Below are positions 8,247 through 16,640 of a stretch of 64,000 bases of DNA, piece after piece. This DNA comes from Salinilacustrithrix flava. Its GTDB lineage: Bacteria > Actinomycetota > Acidimicrobiia > Acidimicrobiales > Salinilacustritrichaceae. The stretch covers positions 180,547-244,546 of the forward strand of contig JAMYFF010000009.1 of assembly GCA_024128875.1 (NCBI GenBank), in the 5' to 3' direction. Numbering within the stretch: the first letter of the stretch is position 1; each line of letters opens with the position of its first letter. A program made the position numbers and the translations under genes. Under the pieces are notes generated by a model, which worked only from the letters and a program-made list of their open reading frames with translations, had not been told where the DNA came from and searched no databases.

Positions 8247-9163
8247 GCGACCCGATGCAGGACCACGTCTCCGACACCTTCGACCCCGAGGCCTGGCGCC
8301 CGGTCGAGGGCTTCGACCTCACCGACATCACCTACCACCGCGCCGTCGACGCCGGCGTGGTCCGGGTCGCCTTCGACCGCCCCGAGATCCGCAACGCCTT
8401 CCGACCCCACACCGTCGACGAGCTCTACCGGGTGCTGGACCACGCCCGGATGAGCGCGGACGTCGGCTGCGTGCTGCTCACCGGCAACGGCCCCTCGCCC
8501 AGGGACGGCGGCTGGGCGTTCTGCTCGGGCGGCGACCAGCGCATCCGCGGCAAGGACGGCTACAAGTACTCCGACTCCGAGACCGCCGAGGGCATCGACC
8601 CGGCCACGAGCGGCCGGCTCCACATCCTCGAGGTCCAGCGCCTCATCCGGTTCATGCCCAAGGCCGTCATCGCCGTGGTGCCCGGCTGGGCTGCCGGCGG
8701 CGGCCACTCCCTGCACGTGGTGTGCGACCTCACCATCGCGTCCCGCCAGCACGCCCGCTTCAAGCAGACCGACCTCGACGTCGCCTCGGTCGACGGCGGC
8801 TTCGGCTCCGCGTACCTCGCCCGGCAGGTGGGCCAGAAGTTCGCCCGCGAGATCTTCCTGCTCGCCGAGGAGTACTCCGCCGACGACGCCCACCGCATGG
8901 GCATGGTCAACCGGGTCGTCGACCACGACGAGCTCGAGGCGGTCGCCCTCCAGTGGGGTCGCACCATCTGCGGCAAGTCCCCCACCGCCACCCGGATGTT
9001 CAAGTTCGGGATGAACCTCATCGACGACGGCCTCATCGGCCAGCAGGTGTTCGCCGGCGAGGCGACCCGCCTCATCTACGGCACCGACGAGGCCCAGGAG
9101 GGCCGGGACAGCTTCCTGCAGAAGCGCGACGCCGACTGGTCCGGCGTCCCCTACCACTACTGA
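8243..9163 (+). CDS. menB: 1,4-dihydroxy-2-naphthoyl-CoA synthase
   Basis: 306-aa crotonase-fold enzyme that cyclises O-succinylbenzoyl-CoA in menaquinone biosynthesis. Diagnostic MenB stretches are present: NAFRPHTVDELY, GNGPSPRDGGWAFCSGGDQ, GGGHSLHVVCDL and VDGGFGSAYLARQVGQK, with a C-terminal tyrosine-rich end (YHY). Length fits actinobacterial MenB, which carries an insertion near residues 85-110 relative to ordinary enoyl-CoA hydratases. The start overlaps the upstream hydrolase stop (ATGA). No other men genes are in the window. Confidence 0.95.
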   Translation: MSDPMQDHVSDTFDPEAWRPVEGFDLTDITYHRAVDAGVVRVAFDRPEIRNAFRPHTVDELYRVLDHARMSADVGCVLLTGNGPSPRDGGWAFCSGGDQRIRGKDGYKYSDSETAEGIDPATSGRLHILEVQRLIRFMPKAVIAVVPGWAAGGGHSLHVVCDLTIASRQHARFKQTDLDVASVDGGFGSAYLARQVGQKFAREIFLLAEEYSADDAHRMGMVNRVVDHDELEAVALQWGRTICGKSPTATRMFKFGMNLIDDGLIGQQVFAGEATRLIYGTDEAQEGRDSFLQKRDADWSGVPYHY

Positions 9164-9170
9164 TCCCCGT

Positions 9171-10121
9171 TCAGGCGTCGAGCGCGGCGTGGACCTCGTC
9201 GAGAGCGGTGGCCGAGGCCCGGAGGGCCGCCTCCTCGTCGGGTTCGAGGGGCGGGGCGATGACCCCGTCGATGCCACCCCGGCCGATCCGCGCCGGCAGG
9301 CTGAGCCAGGGACCGGTGATGCCGTACTCACCGGTGAACGGCACCGACACGGGAGCGACGGTGCGCTCGTCCCGCAGGACGGCGGCCACCAGCTCCCGGA
9401 TGACCGAGCCGATCGCCCAGTTCGTCCACCCCTTGCGGGCCACGATCTCATAGGCCGCGGTCCGGACCTCCTCGGCCAGCGCCCGCATCGCCACCTCGTC
9501 CCAGGACACCCCGAGCACGCTCCGGTCGCGGATGGTGGTGCCGCCGATCGACACGAGGCTCCACGGCACCATCTCGGTGTCACCGTGCTCGCCGAGCACG
9601 TAGCCGTGGACCGACTGCGGATCGACGCGGTAGCGCCGACCGAGCAGGGCCCGCAGGCGGGCGGAGTCGAGGGTGGTGCCGGTGCCGATGACCCGCTCCC
9701 GGGGGCGGGCGCTGAGGTCGGCGAAGATCCGGCTCATGATGTCGACCGGGTTGGTGGCGATCAGCACGACCGCCTCCGGCGCGTGCTCGTCCAGCCCGTC
9801 GGCGACCGACCGGAACACCTCCGCGTTGCGGGCGAGCAGGTCGATGCGGGTCTCCCCCGGCTTCTGCGACACGCCCGCGCACAGCACCACCACGGCCGCG
9901 CCGGCGAGCTGATCGACGCCGCCGGCGCGCACGTCGCAGGCACCCACCAGCGCCTGACCGTGCATCAGGTCCATGGCCTCGCCCTCGGCCCGGCGCTCGT
10001 CGAGATCCACCAGGGTGAGCCGCGACACCATCGAGGCGTGGAACAGGGCGGCGGCCGATGCCATCCCGACGTGTCCCACCCCGACGATCCCCACGTGGCC
10101 GCCGTCCATCTGCTGGGTCAT
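9171..10121 (-). CDS. L-lactate/malate dehydrogenase family protein, LDH-like
   Basis: 316-aa NAD-dependent 2-hydroxyacid dehydrogenase of the L-LDH/MDH fold. GIVGVGHVGM (from residue 11) is the nucleotide-binding loop; QKPGETR (Arg92) is the mobile-loop region; Arg155 in TTLDSARLR and His179 in LGEHGDTEM are the substrate and catalytic residues. The Gln at the start of QKPGETR favours lactate over malate specificity. ATG 10121 lies 6 nt after GACGCT, so I shortened the reading from an upstream start; ATG 10109 is an alternative. It converges on menB with a 7-nt gap. Confidence 0.85.
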   Translation of the reverse strand: MTQQMDGGHVGIVGVGHVGMASAAALFHASMVSRLTLVDLDERRAEGEAMDLMHGQALVGACDVRAGGVDQLAGAAVVVLCAGVSQKPGETRIDLLARNAEVFRSVADGLDEHAPEAVVLIATNPVDIMSRIFADLSARPRERVIGTGTTLDSARLRALLGRRYRVDPQSVHGYVLGEHGDTEMVPWSLVSIGGTTIRDRSVLGVSWDEVAMRALAEEVRTAAYEIVARKGWTNWAIGSVIRELVAAVLRDERTVAPVSVPFTGEYGITGPWLSLPARIGRGGIDGVIAPPLEPDEEAALRASATALDEVHAALDA

Positions 10122-10228
10122 CGCGCCAGCGTCGCAGATCCCGCCCGGCCCCGCGGTCCGGCCACTGGCAACGTCCGTTTCCATGTGGGACGATGCGGCC
10201 GATCGCTCGCTCCCAGGGGGAACTGAAG

Positions 10229-11938
10229 ATGCACGACCTCGTCATCCGCAACGGCACCATCGTCGACGGCACCGGTGCCGACCGCTTCCACGGTGACGTG
10301 GCCGTCGACGACGGCATCATCACCGAGATCTCGCGGGACGGTGGGTCGGCCGGCGCGGGCCGCCAGGAGCTCGACGCCGACGGCAACCTGGTCGCCCCCG
10401 GCTGGGTCGACATCCACACCCACTACGACGGCCAGGTCACCTGGGACCCGGAGATGGCCCCCTCGTCCTGGCACGGCGCCACGACGGTCGTCATGGGCAA
10501 CTGCGGCGTCGGGTTCGCCCCGGCCCGACCCGACGAGCGCGACTTCCTCATCGAGCTGATGGAGGCGGTCGAGGACATCCCGGGCACCGCGCTGCACGAG
10601 GGGATCGACTGGCAGTGGGAGTCCTTCGGCGAGTACCTCGACGCGCTCGAGGCCATGCCCCGCACGATCGACGTGGCCGCCCAGGTCCCCCATGCCGCGC
10701 TGCGCGCCTACGTGCTCGGCAAGGACGCCCACGATGCCGAGGTCTCCGCCGACCACCTCCAGCAGATGGCCGACCTCACGGCGGAGGCCGTCCGGGCCGG
10801 CGCCCTCGGCTTCTCGACCAGCCGAACGATCCTGCACACCTCCAAGCACGGCCTCATCCCCGGCACCACGGCGGTGCCCGACGAGCTGCTGGCCATCGGC
10901 CACGGCATCTCCCAGGGCGGCCCGGCGGTGTTCCAGTTCGTCTCCGACGGCCTCGGCACCGAGTCCGTCGAGCGCCAGTGGATCCGCGACCTGGCCCGGC
11001 TTCCCGGCGTCACCGTCACCTACTCCCTCGCCCAGTCGCCCCGGGATCCCAACGCCTTCAAGGAGGCGCTCGACGAGGCCCAGGCACTGCGCGAGCAGGG
11101 CCAGACCGTGGTGCCCCAGGTGCCGAGCCGCCCCACCGGGATGCTGTTCGGCCTGCAGAGCAGCTTCCACCCGTTCATGGCGCACCCGACCTACCGCCCC
11201 TTCTGGGACCTCTCCCTCGACGAGCGCGTCGCCCGGCTGCGGGACCCCGAGGTCCGGTCCCAGCTGCTGTCCGAGGAGCCCCGCACCCGCAACGCGTCGG
11301 CGCTGTACCTGGCCACCAACTGGGAGCAGATCTTCCGCCTCGGCACCGACTGCGACTACGAGCCCACGCCGGACTCCTCGGTGGCGGCCACCGCGGCCCG
11401 CGAGGGCCGCAGCGAGCAGGAGGTCGTCCTCGACTGGCTGCTGGAGCAGGGCGGCAAGAGCCTGCTGTTCTCCCCGCTCGGCTCCTACGTCGAGAAGAAC
11501 CACGACGCCATCCGCTCGATGATCGAGCACCCGGCCTCGGCCGTCGGCCTGTCCGACGGCGGCGCCCACTGCGGGCTGATCTGCGACGCGTCGTTCCCGA
11601 CCTACCTGCTGACCCACTGGACCCGCGACCGCACCCGGGGCGACAAGCTGCCCCTCGAACTGGTCGTCAACAAGCAGACCAAGGCCACCGCGGACGTCTA
11701 CGGCCTCGGCGACCGTGGCGTCCTCGAGGTCGGCAAGCGGGCCGACGTCAACGTCATCGACCTCGACGCGCTGCACCTGCACGTGCCCCACATGATCTTC
11801 GATCTCCCCGCCGGGGGCCGGCGGCTCGTGCAGCCCGTCGACGGCTACCGCTGGACCGTGCAGGCCGGCGAGGTCACCTTCGTCGACGGCGAGGCCACCG
11901 GCGCCCGGCCCGGTCGGGTGGTGCGCGGCCGGCGCTGA
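10229..11938 (+). CDS. Amidohydrolase, N-acyl-D-amino-acid deacylase type
   Basis: 569-aa metal-dependent amidohydrolase. The N terminus DLVIRNGTIVDGTG, the metal motif DIHTHYDGQ and the conserved GNCGVG loop, plus a C-terminal GVLEVGKRADVNVID strand, match the D-aminoacylase branch. This family removes acyl groups from N-acyl-D-amino acids, though many members have unknown substrates. ATG 10229 is preceded by AGGGGG at 10215-10220, a clear Shine-Dalgarno in a window where many genes lack one. It is divergent from the lactate dehydrogenase. Confidence 0.85.
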   Translation: MHDLVIRNGTIVDGTGADRFHGDVAVDDGIITEISRDGGSAGAGRQELDADGNLVAPGWVDIHTHYDGQVTWDPEMAPSSWHGATTVVMGNCGVGFAPARPDERDFLIELMEAVEDIPGTALHEGIDWQWESFGEYLDALEAMPRTIDVAAQVPHAALRAYVLGKDAHDAEVSADHLQQMADLTAEAVRAGALGFSTSRTILHTSKHGLIPGTTAVPDELLAIGHGISQGGPAVFQFVSDGLGTESVERQWIRDLARLPGVTVTYSLAQSPRDPNAFKEALDEAQALREQGQTVVPQVPSRPTGMLFGLQSSFHPFMAHPTYRPFWDLSLDERVARLRDPEVRSQLLSEEPRTRNASALYLATNWEQIFRLGTDCDYEPTPDSSVAATAAREGRSEQEVVLDWLLEQGGKSLLFSPLGSYVEKNHDAIRSMIEHPASAVGLSDGGAHCGLICDASFPTYLLTHWTRDRTRGDKLPLELVVNKQTKATADVYGLGDRGVLEVGKRADVNVIDLDALHLHVPHMIFDLPAGGRRLVQPVDGYRWTVQAGEVTFVDGEATGARPGRVVRGRR

Positions 11939-11943
11939 GCGCC

Positions 11944-13545
11944 TCAGCCCGCCGGGTAGAACGTCTCGACCCGCTCGGCCCGGTAGATGATCGGTTGGTC
12001 CGGGTGGTCCAGGCGCAGGTCGAACACGATCCGGCCGCCCGCCGGGGAGTCGTCGGGCACGACCTCCACGATCTGGGCCGACACCTGGTCGGGACGGTCG
12101 GCGTAGCCGCCGTTCGTCATCAGCACGTTGCCGTTGGCCATCCGGTCGGCATCCCCGACGAAGGAGGCGTAGGCGGGCTCCCCGTCGACGGTGGCGGTGT
12201 AGGACCACACGACCTCGGCCGTCCCGGCCTCGGGGTCGATGCGGTACTGGACGGCACGAGTGGTGGGCTCGACGTCGGCGGGGTCGTCCGGCCCCGGAGC
12301 TCTCACGTTGCCGTTGTCGTAGACCAGCAGGGTGCCGTCGTCCTGCCACTCCGGGGCGTGCTGGTGCGAGGAGTAGTCGGACGGGTGCTCGACCTCGAGG
12401 TCACCTCCGGGCCCGAACCGCCACAGCAGCTCGCCCGTGGCGCGGTCGATCTGCAAGATGGCGTCGAGGTGGCGCACCGACACGGTGAAGGCCGCTCCGC
12501 TCGGGTCCGACACCACCGCGTTCGCGTGGGTCCAGTCGAGGGCGTCGGCTTCGCCCTGGGCCCGGTACAGCCAGTTGGGGAAGACGTCGTCGAAGGGCAG
12601 ACCGCAGACGTTCTGGTCGCGCGCTCGGGCGACCGGGTCGAGGTGGTCGGCGAGGGGGTACTCGGCGACGACCGTCCCATCCGGCTGGAACTCCACGATC
12701 ACGTCGACGATGAGGTCGTAGCTGCCGTCGAAGTCCTCGCCCTCACCGCAGAGCGGGCCCGCGAACCCGTCGTAGGTCCGCATCTCGCTGCTCACGGCCA
12801 CGAGGTTGCCGTTGTCGAGCATGCCGACCTCGTGGTGCATGGAGTCCGTCGCCACCTCGGTGGCCCCCTCCCCGACCACCTGCCGTTCGTGGGCGTCGAG
12901 CCGGAGCGGACCCATGATGATCTCGCCTCCCCACTCCTCGAGCGTCTCCCCGAACAGGTCGATGCGCCGGGCCCCGGTGTCGTTGTACTCGTGCAGGATC
13001 GTGCCGTCCTCGAGCTGGCGCAGATCGCCGATCGGATGGTCCGTCAGGTGGTACCAGACCACCTCGCCCTCGGCGTCGACCGCGATGGCGAGCCCCTCGC
13101 TCGGCGGATCGCCTTCGGGGAGCCCCAGGACGTTGAAGACGGTGAATCCCCCGCTCATCTCGCCCGGCTCGGCGGTCGCGATGCGCAGCTCGGGCAGTCG
13201 GTCGGGGAGCGCACCGGTGCGCAGGCCGGCCTCGACGACCTCCTCCCCCACGGAGACCGACACCTGGTAGTCGTGCTCGGCTCGCAGGCCCACCACCGGG
13301 ATCTCGTGCCGGCTCGCACGCCCCGCGACGGGGATCTCGAAGCTGCGCTCGGTGCCGACGACCTCGATCTGCGGGCGGACCGGCTCGTCGCTCTCGATCA
13401 CGAGCCGGCCGACGAGGGCGTGGTCGTCGGCCAGCTCGAGCTCGATCGAGAGCCCGTCGGCGTCGGCCGATGCCTCGTCGCCCCCGCTCGTGCAGCCGGC
13501 CGCACCCGCGACGAAGAGGAGGAGCAGTGGAATCCGCCAGAGCAT
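11944..13545 (-). CDS. Secreted lipoprotein, arylsulfotransferase (ASST) family
   Basis: 533 aa. A lipoprotein signal peptide ends in AGAAGC (Cys18). The mature part has repeated beta-propeller blades and ASST landmarks: DWTHANAV, RHLDAILQID and SSHQHAPEW, which place histidines in the active site. Family enzymes transfer sulfate between phenolic compounds without PAPS. ATG 13545 follows CACACT (minus strand) by 6 nt. It converges on the amidohydrolase with 5 nt between stops. It is one of three sulfate-ester-related genes in the window (with 21928 and 23871). Confidence 0.82.
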   Translation of the reverse strand: MLWRIPLLLLFVAGAAGCTSGGDEASADADGLSIELELADDHALVGRLVIESDEPVRPQIEVVGTERSFEIPVAGRASRHEIPVVGLRAEHDYQVSVSVGEEVVEAGLRTGALPDRLPELRIATAEPGEMSGGFTVFNVLGLPEGDPPSEGLAIAVDAEGEVVWYHLTDHPIGDLRQLEDGTILHEYNDTGARRIDLFGETLEEWGGEIIMGPLRLDAHERQVVGEGATEVATDSMHHEVGMLDNGNLVAVSSEMRTYDGFAGPLCGEGEDFDGSYDLIVDVIVEFQPDGTVVAEYPLADHLDPVARARDQNVCGLPFDDVFPNWLYRAQGEADALDWTHANAVVSDPSGAAFTVSVRHLDAILQIDRATGELLWRFGPGGDLEVEHPSDYSSHQHAPEWQDDGTLLVYDNGNVRAPGPDDPADVEPTTRAVQYRIDPEAGTAEVVWSYTATVDGEPAYASFVGDADRMANGNVLMTNGGYADRPDQVSAQIVEVVPDDSPAGGRIVFDLRLDHPDQPIIYRAERVETFYPAG

Positions 13546-13625
13546 CGTGCGAGTGTGGCCCACGAGCGGGCGCGATGCAGACCGCACCACGTCCAGGATC
13601 CGCTCCGACGGGGTAGAACGGGACG

Positions 13626-14018
13626 ATGACCTCCCAACGTGAGGAAGACGACATGGACCCCGTCCCCGGAGCGCCCTCCGACAACACCACCGCCACTGCG
13701 GAGATCGACGACCTGCGCTCGCAGGGGTACGGGGCCGACTTCGTCGTCGGCGACGGCGGCGTGGTCCGCTGCACGAAGTGCCGCCACGAGGAGCGGCCCG
13801 AGGACGTCGTGGTCGACGTGTTCCGCCGCATGGAAGGTGCGTCCGACCCGGACGACATGTCGGCGATCCTGGCCATGACGTGCCGCGAGTGCGGTACCAA
13901 GGGCATCGTGATGGTGGGCTACGGGCCCCGTGCCTCGGCCGAGGAGGGTGACCTGCTGCTCGCCGTCGACACCCCGGAGGACGAGGGCACCGACGCATCG
14001 GTCGACGACCCGGCCTAG
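13626..14018 (+). CDS. Small acidic zinc-ribbon protein
   Basis: Up to 130 aa. A central VVRCTKCRHEE ... MTCRECGTKG arrangement gives a CxxC-CxxC zinc ribbon inside a DVVVDVFRRMEG-type fold; both tails are acidic and probably disordered. Starts at ATG 13626 or ATG 13653 are possible; the second has GAGGAAGA just upstream. Function unknown. Its stop overlaps that of the endonuclease-like gene through CTAG (14015-14018). Confidence 0.65.
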   Translation: MTSQREEDDMDPVPGAPSDNTTATAEIDDLRSQGYGADFVVGDGGVVRCTKCRHEERPEDVVVDVFRRMEGASDPDDMSAILAMTCRECGTKGIVMVGYGPRASAEEGDLLLAVDTPEDEGTDASVDDPA

Positions 14019-14027
14019 GAGGCCGGG
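14009..14027. terminator. Bidirectional hairpin at convergent stops
   Basis: CCCGGCCT (14009-14016) pairs perfectly with AGGCCGGG (14020-14027) around loop AGG. The stem contains both overlapping stop codons of the convergent genes. No T-tract, so Rho-independent termination is uncertain. Confidence 0.5.
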
Positions 14028-14764
14028 CTCCGGGGCACCACGGTCACCGTGACGGGCAGGTGGTCCGACAGCGCGGCGTAGCGCTCGAAGCCCGGCTCCC
14101 CGTGGGTCGGCACCGCCACGTCGACCACCTCGAGGCCGTGCCCGACCAGGGCGTAGTCGAGCCGCTGGTCCGGCGCCCGGTCCCGTGGCCCGCGCGACCA
14201 GTTGGTCGGCCCTGGCTCGTCCGGATGCGCGTCACCCCATGCGTCGCGCAGGCCGTGGGCGGCGAACGCGTCCAGCACCGCCGACCCGGGGCGGGTGTTG
14301 AGGTCGCCGACCACGCACCCGCGAGGCACCGGGAGGTGACCCGCACGCAGCAGGCCGGCGGCCAGCTCGGCCTGCCGGGACCGCTCGGTGTCGTCGACCC
14401 CGGCGCCGAGGTGGGCCGCCACCACGACCAGCGGGCCGTCTGCGGTGACCACCTCAGCCCGCACCGCGATCCGCCGCCGCCACGACCAGACCCGGTACGG
14501 GTGGGCGAGGTGGACCATCGCCACGTCCTCCATCGGCGACGGTGACAGGAGCGCCAGGCCCTCCGCCGGCACCACGAGCGGCCAGTGCTTGAACCGCCAC
14601 ACCAGCGACCACCCGAGCCGGGCCGCCAGCCACCGCGCCTGGGCCCGCTGGACCTCCTGCAGGGCCACGACGTCGGGGAGGGAATCGGCGATGGCGGTGG
14701 CGAGGGGCTCGAGGTCGGGCCGCGCCCGGCCCTGCACGTTCCACGTCAGGATCCGGGTCGCCAT
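14015..14764 (-). CDS. Endonuclease/exonuclease/phosphatase family protein
   Basis: 249-aa EEP-fold metal-dependent phosphoesterase. Landmarks: LTWNVQG near the start, VVALQEVQ (metal-binding Glu), VVAAHLGAG, VVGDLNTRPGS (Asp/Asn pair), RLDYALV and the terminal SDHLPV Asp-His. The family includes nucleases and phosphatases and the substrate cannot be read from sequence. ATG 14764 is 6 nt after CACGAT and is preferred to ATG 14782. Confidence 0.85.
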   Translation of the reverse strand: MATRILTWNVQGRARPDLEPLATAIADSLPDVVALQEVQRAQARWLAARLGWSLVWRFKHWPLVVPAEGLALLSPSPMEDVAMVHLAHPYRVWSWRRRIAVRAEVVTADGPLVVVAAHLGAGVDDTERSRQAELAAGLLRAGHLPVPRGCVVGDLNTRPGSAVLDAFAAHGLRDAWGDAHPDEPGPTNWSRGPRDRAPDQRLDYALVGHGLEVVDVAVPTHGEPGFERYAALSDHLPVTVTVVPRSPAS

Positions 14765-14802
14765 GGGCCCATCGTGCCCCACCGCGAGCGGCCCCGGAAC
14801 GA

Positions 14803-14820
14803 CTTGACCGGCGGGTCAAG
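14803..14820. promoter_or_regulatory. Palindromic operator candidate upstream of acyl-CoA dehydrogenase
   Basis: CTTGACC-GGCG-GGTCAAG is a perfect 7-bp inverted repeat with a 4-nt spacer, 11 nt before ATG 14832. Geometry suits a TetR-type dimer, and TetR regulators commonly control actinobacterial acyl-CoA genes. TTGACC could also act as a -35 box. Confidence 0.5.
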
Positions 14821-14831
14821 TTTGTGGCTCC

Positions 14832-16172
14832 ATGTTGGCCATGACGGACACTGCACCGCGCACCGCTGATCGATCCGAGACCGAGATCATCGCCGAGCTC
14901 GACGAGTGGCTCAACGAGAACTGGGACCCGGACATCACGGTCGAGGAGTGGTGGAACCGCCTGGGCCTGTCCGGCTGGGGCGCCCCCATGTGGCCCGAGG
15001 AGTGGTACGGCAAGGACCTCAACCGCTCCGAGGCCGTGGCCGTGCAGAACCGCATCGGCGAGTTCGGCGCCCTCCCCGCCCCCGGTGGCCTCGGCCTGCT
15101 CCTGGCCGGTCCGACGATCATCGACCACGGCTCCGACGAGCACAAGCGCACCCTGGTGAAGGACATCATCACCGGGCAGCGGGCCTGGTGCCAGCTCTTC
15201 TCCGAGCCCGGCGCCGGCTCCGACCTCGCTGGCATCAACGCCCGGGCGCTCAAGGACGGCGAGGAGTGGATCGTCAACGGTCAGAAGGTCTGGACCTCCG
15301 GCGGCCACATCGCCGACATGGGCATGCTCATCGCCCGCACCGACCCCGAGCAGCCCAAGCACCAGGGCATCACCTACTTCGCCGTGGACATGCACCAGGA
15401 CGGCATGGACGTCCGCCCGCTCAAGGAGATGACGGGCCGGGCCATGTTCAACGAGGTCTTCATGTCCGACATCCGCGTACCGGACGAGTGGGTCATCGGC
15501 GGCCTCAACAACGGCTGGCGCGTCGCCAACACCACGCTCATGTACGAGCGCTCCGGCCTCGGTGCCGGTGGCGGCTCGGCCGCCGCCTCCCTCGCCTCGC
15601 CCGGCACCGTCGCCGGCGACCTCGCCAAGCGGGTCGGCGACTTCGTGCGCAGCCCCGACCAGCGCCGCTCCACCGGCGGTGGCGCCACCGCCGGTCGCGG
15701 CGGGGCCAAGGGCCTCATCGAGATGGCCAAGGCCGCAGGGAAGGTCGACGACGGCCCCATCCGCCAGGACCTCATGCGCCTGCACACGCTCCACGAGATC
15801 GCCCGCATGAACAACCTGCGGGCCAAGGCGGCGAAGGCGGCGAAGAAGGACATCCCCGGCCTGCCGAACATCATGAAGCTGTCGATGTCGGAGATCCTGC
15901 GGGTCAACCGCGAGACGGGCATGAAGATCCTCGGCCCCATGGCCACGCTGCACGCCTACGACGGGGAGAGCCGCAAGAAGCTCGACGCCGCCACCGGCAA
16001 CCCGTTCCTCGGCATGATCACCGAGTCCGCCCTGTTCTCCCCCGGCCCCGCCATCTACGGCGGCACCGACCAGATCCAGAAGAACATCATCGGCGAGCGC
16101 GTCCTCGGCCTCCCCAAGGAGCCCAACCAGGACAAGGTCCTCCCCTTCAAGGACCTCCCCAAGAACGGGTGA
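14832..16172 (+). CDS. Acyl-CoA dehydrogenase family protein
   Basis: 446-aa flavoprotein of the acyl-CoA dehydrogenase family, oxidising acyl-CoA thioesters at C2-C3. Typical segments: QLFSEPGAGSDLAG, VNGQKVWTSGGHIADMG (FAD/substrate loop), and the C-terminal AIYGGTDQIQKNIIGERVLGL. A low-complexity insert around residues 240-300 (GAGGGSAAAS, STGGGATAGRGG) lengthens the middle domain. ATG 14841 is an alternative start. A palindromic operator lies just upstream, suggesting control by a repressor encoded elsewhere. Confidence 0.88.
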   Translation: MLAMTDTAPRTADRSETEIIAELDEWLNENWDPDITVEEWWNRLGLSGWGAPMWPEEWYGKDLNRSEAVAVQNRIGEFGALPAPGGLGLLLAGPTIIDHGSDEHKRTLVKDIITGQRAWCQLFSEPGAGSDLAGINARALKDGEEWIVNGQKVWTSGGHIADMGMLIARTDPEQPKHQGITYFAVDMHQDGMDVRPLKEMTGRAMFNEVFMSDIRVPDEWVIGGLNNGWRVANTTLMYERSGLGAGGGSAAASLASPGTVAGDLAKRVGDFVRSPDQRRSTGGGATAGRGGAKGLIEMAKAAGKVDDGPIRQDLMRLHTLHEIARMNNLRAKAAKAAKKDIPGLPNIMKLSMSEILRVNRETGMKILGPMATLHAYDGESRKKLDAATGNPFLGMITESALFSPGPAIYGGTDQIQKNIIGERVLGLPKEPNQDKVLPFKDLPKNG

Positions 16173-16200
16173 ACCGCCGCTCGCTGGGCGAGCGTCGGTT
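16172..16200. terminator. Hairpin after acyl-CoA dehydrogenase
   Basis: AACCG-C-CGCTCGC pairs with GCGAGCG-T-CGGTT around loop TGG, 12 pairs with one mismatch, starting on the last base of the stop codon. A second hairpin with arms GAGTTGC/GCAACTC follows within 35 nt, before the convergent gene. Confidence 0.5.
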
Positions 16201-16256
16201 CCTGGAGTTGCTCGGCTGCGCCTCGCAACTCCCATGAAGACGAATCCTGCCGGCGG

Positions 16257-16640
16257 CTACTGGAGCTCGATGCTCCAGTGGCCGTCGGGACGGCGGAGCA
16301 GGGCCGTGCGCCACGGCCCCTCCCCCAGGTCCAGCGCGGACAGCACCCACACGTCCTTGCCCTTGGCCGCTGCGGCCCGGGCCGCCGTCGCCAGGAAGGC
16401 GTGGTGCCCGCCCTTGGTGCCGCCGGGCGCGCACAGCACGGCGGCCGTGCCCCGGTACTCCTCGAAGCGCTCCTGCTGGGACTCCGGCAACGACCACTTG
16501 AGCGACGCGTCGGCCAGCACGACCGTGTCGTCGACCAGCTCGCGGGCGGCGGCGACGACCTCGTCGAGCTGGTCCAGGTCGGGTTCGGCCCGACGCCAGC
16601 CCGCGGCGAGGCCGGCGTCGACGAACAGGATCTTGCTCAT
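16257..16640 (-). CDS. Hypothetical protein, possible NYN/PIN-like fold, 127 aa
   Basis: Not confidently recognised. The N terminus KILFVDAGLAAGW, then VVLADASLKWSLPESQ, GTAAVLCAPGGTKGGHHAFL and DVWVLSALD alternate strands and helices with acidic residues at strand ends (Asp8, Asp45), reminiscent of PIN/NYN metal-dependent nucleases, but the match is weak. ATG 16640 overlaps the stop of the LLM oxidoreductase (ATGA), so it is cotranslated with it. Confidence 0.7.
   Translation of the reverse strand: MSKILFVDAGLAAGWRRAEPDLDQLDEVVAAARELVDDTVVLADASLKWSLPESQQERFEEYRGTAAVLCAPGGTKGGHHAFLATAARAAAAKGKDVWVLSALDLGEGPWRTALLRRPDGHWSIELQ

Noticed and set aside
5654..9163. Very long open frame covering several genes on the plus strand
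   Set aside because: Most of it is an antisense or out-of-frame shadow rich in Arg/Pro/Gly; only its end (menB, from 8243) is a recognisable protein.
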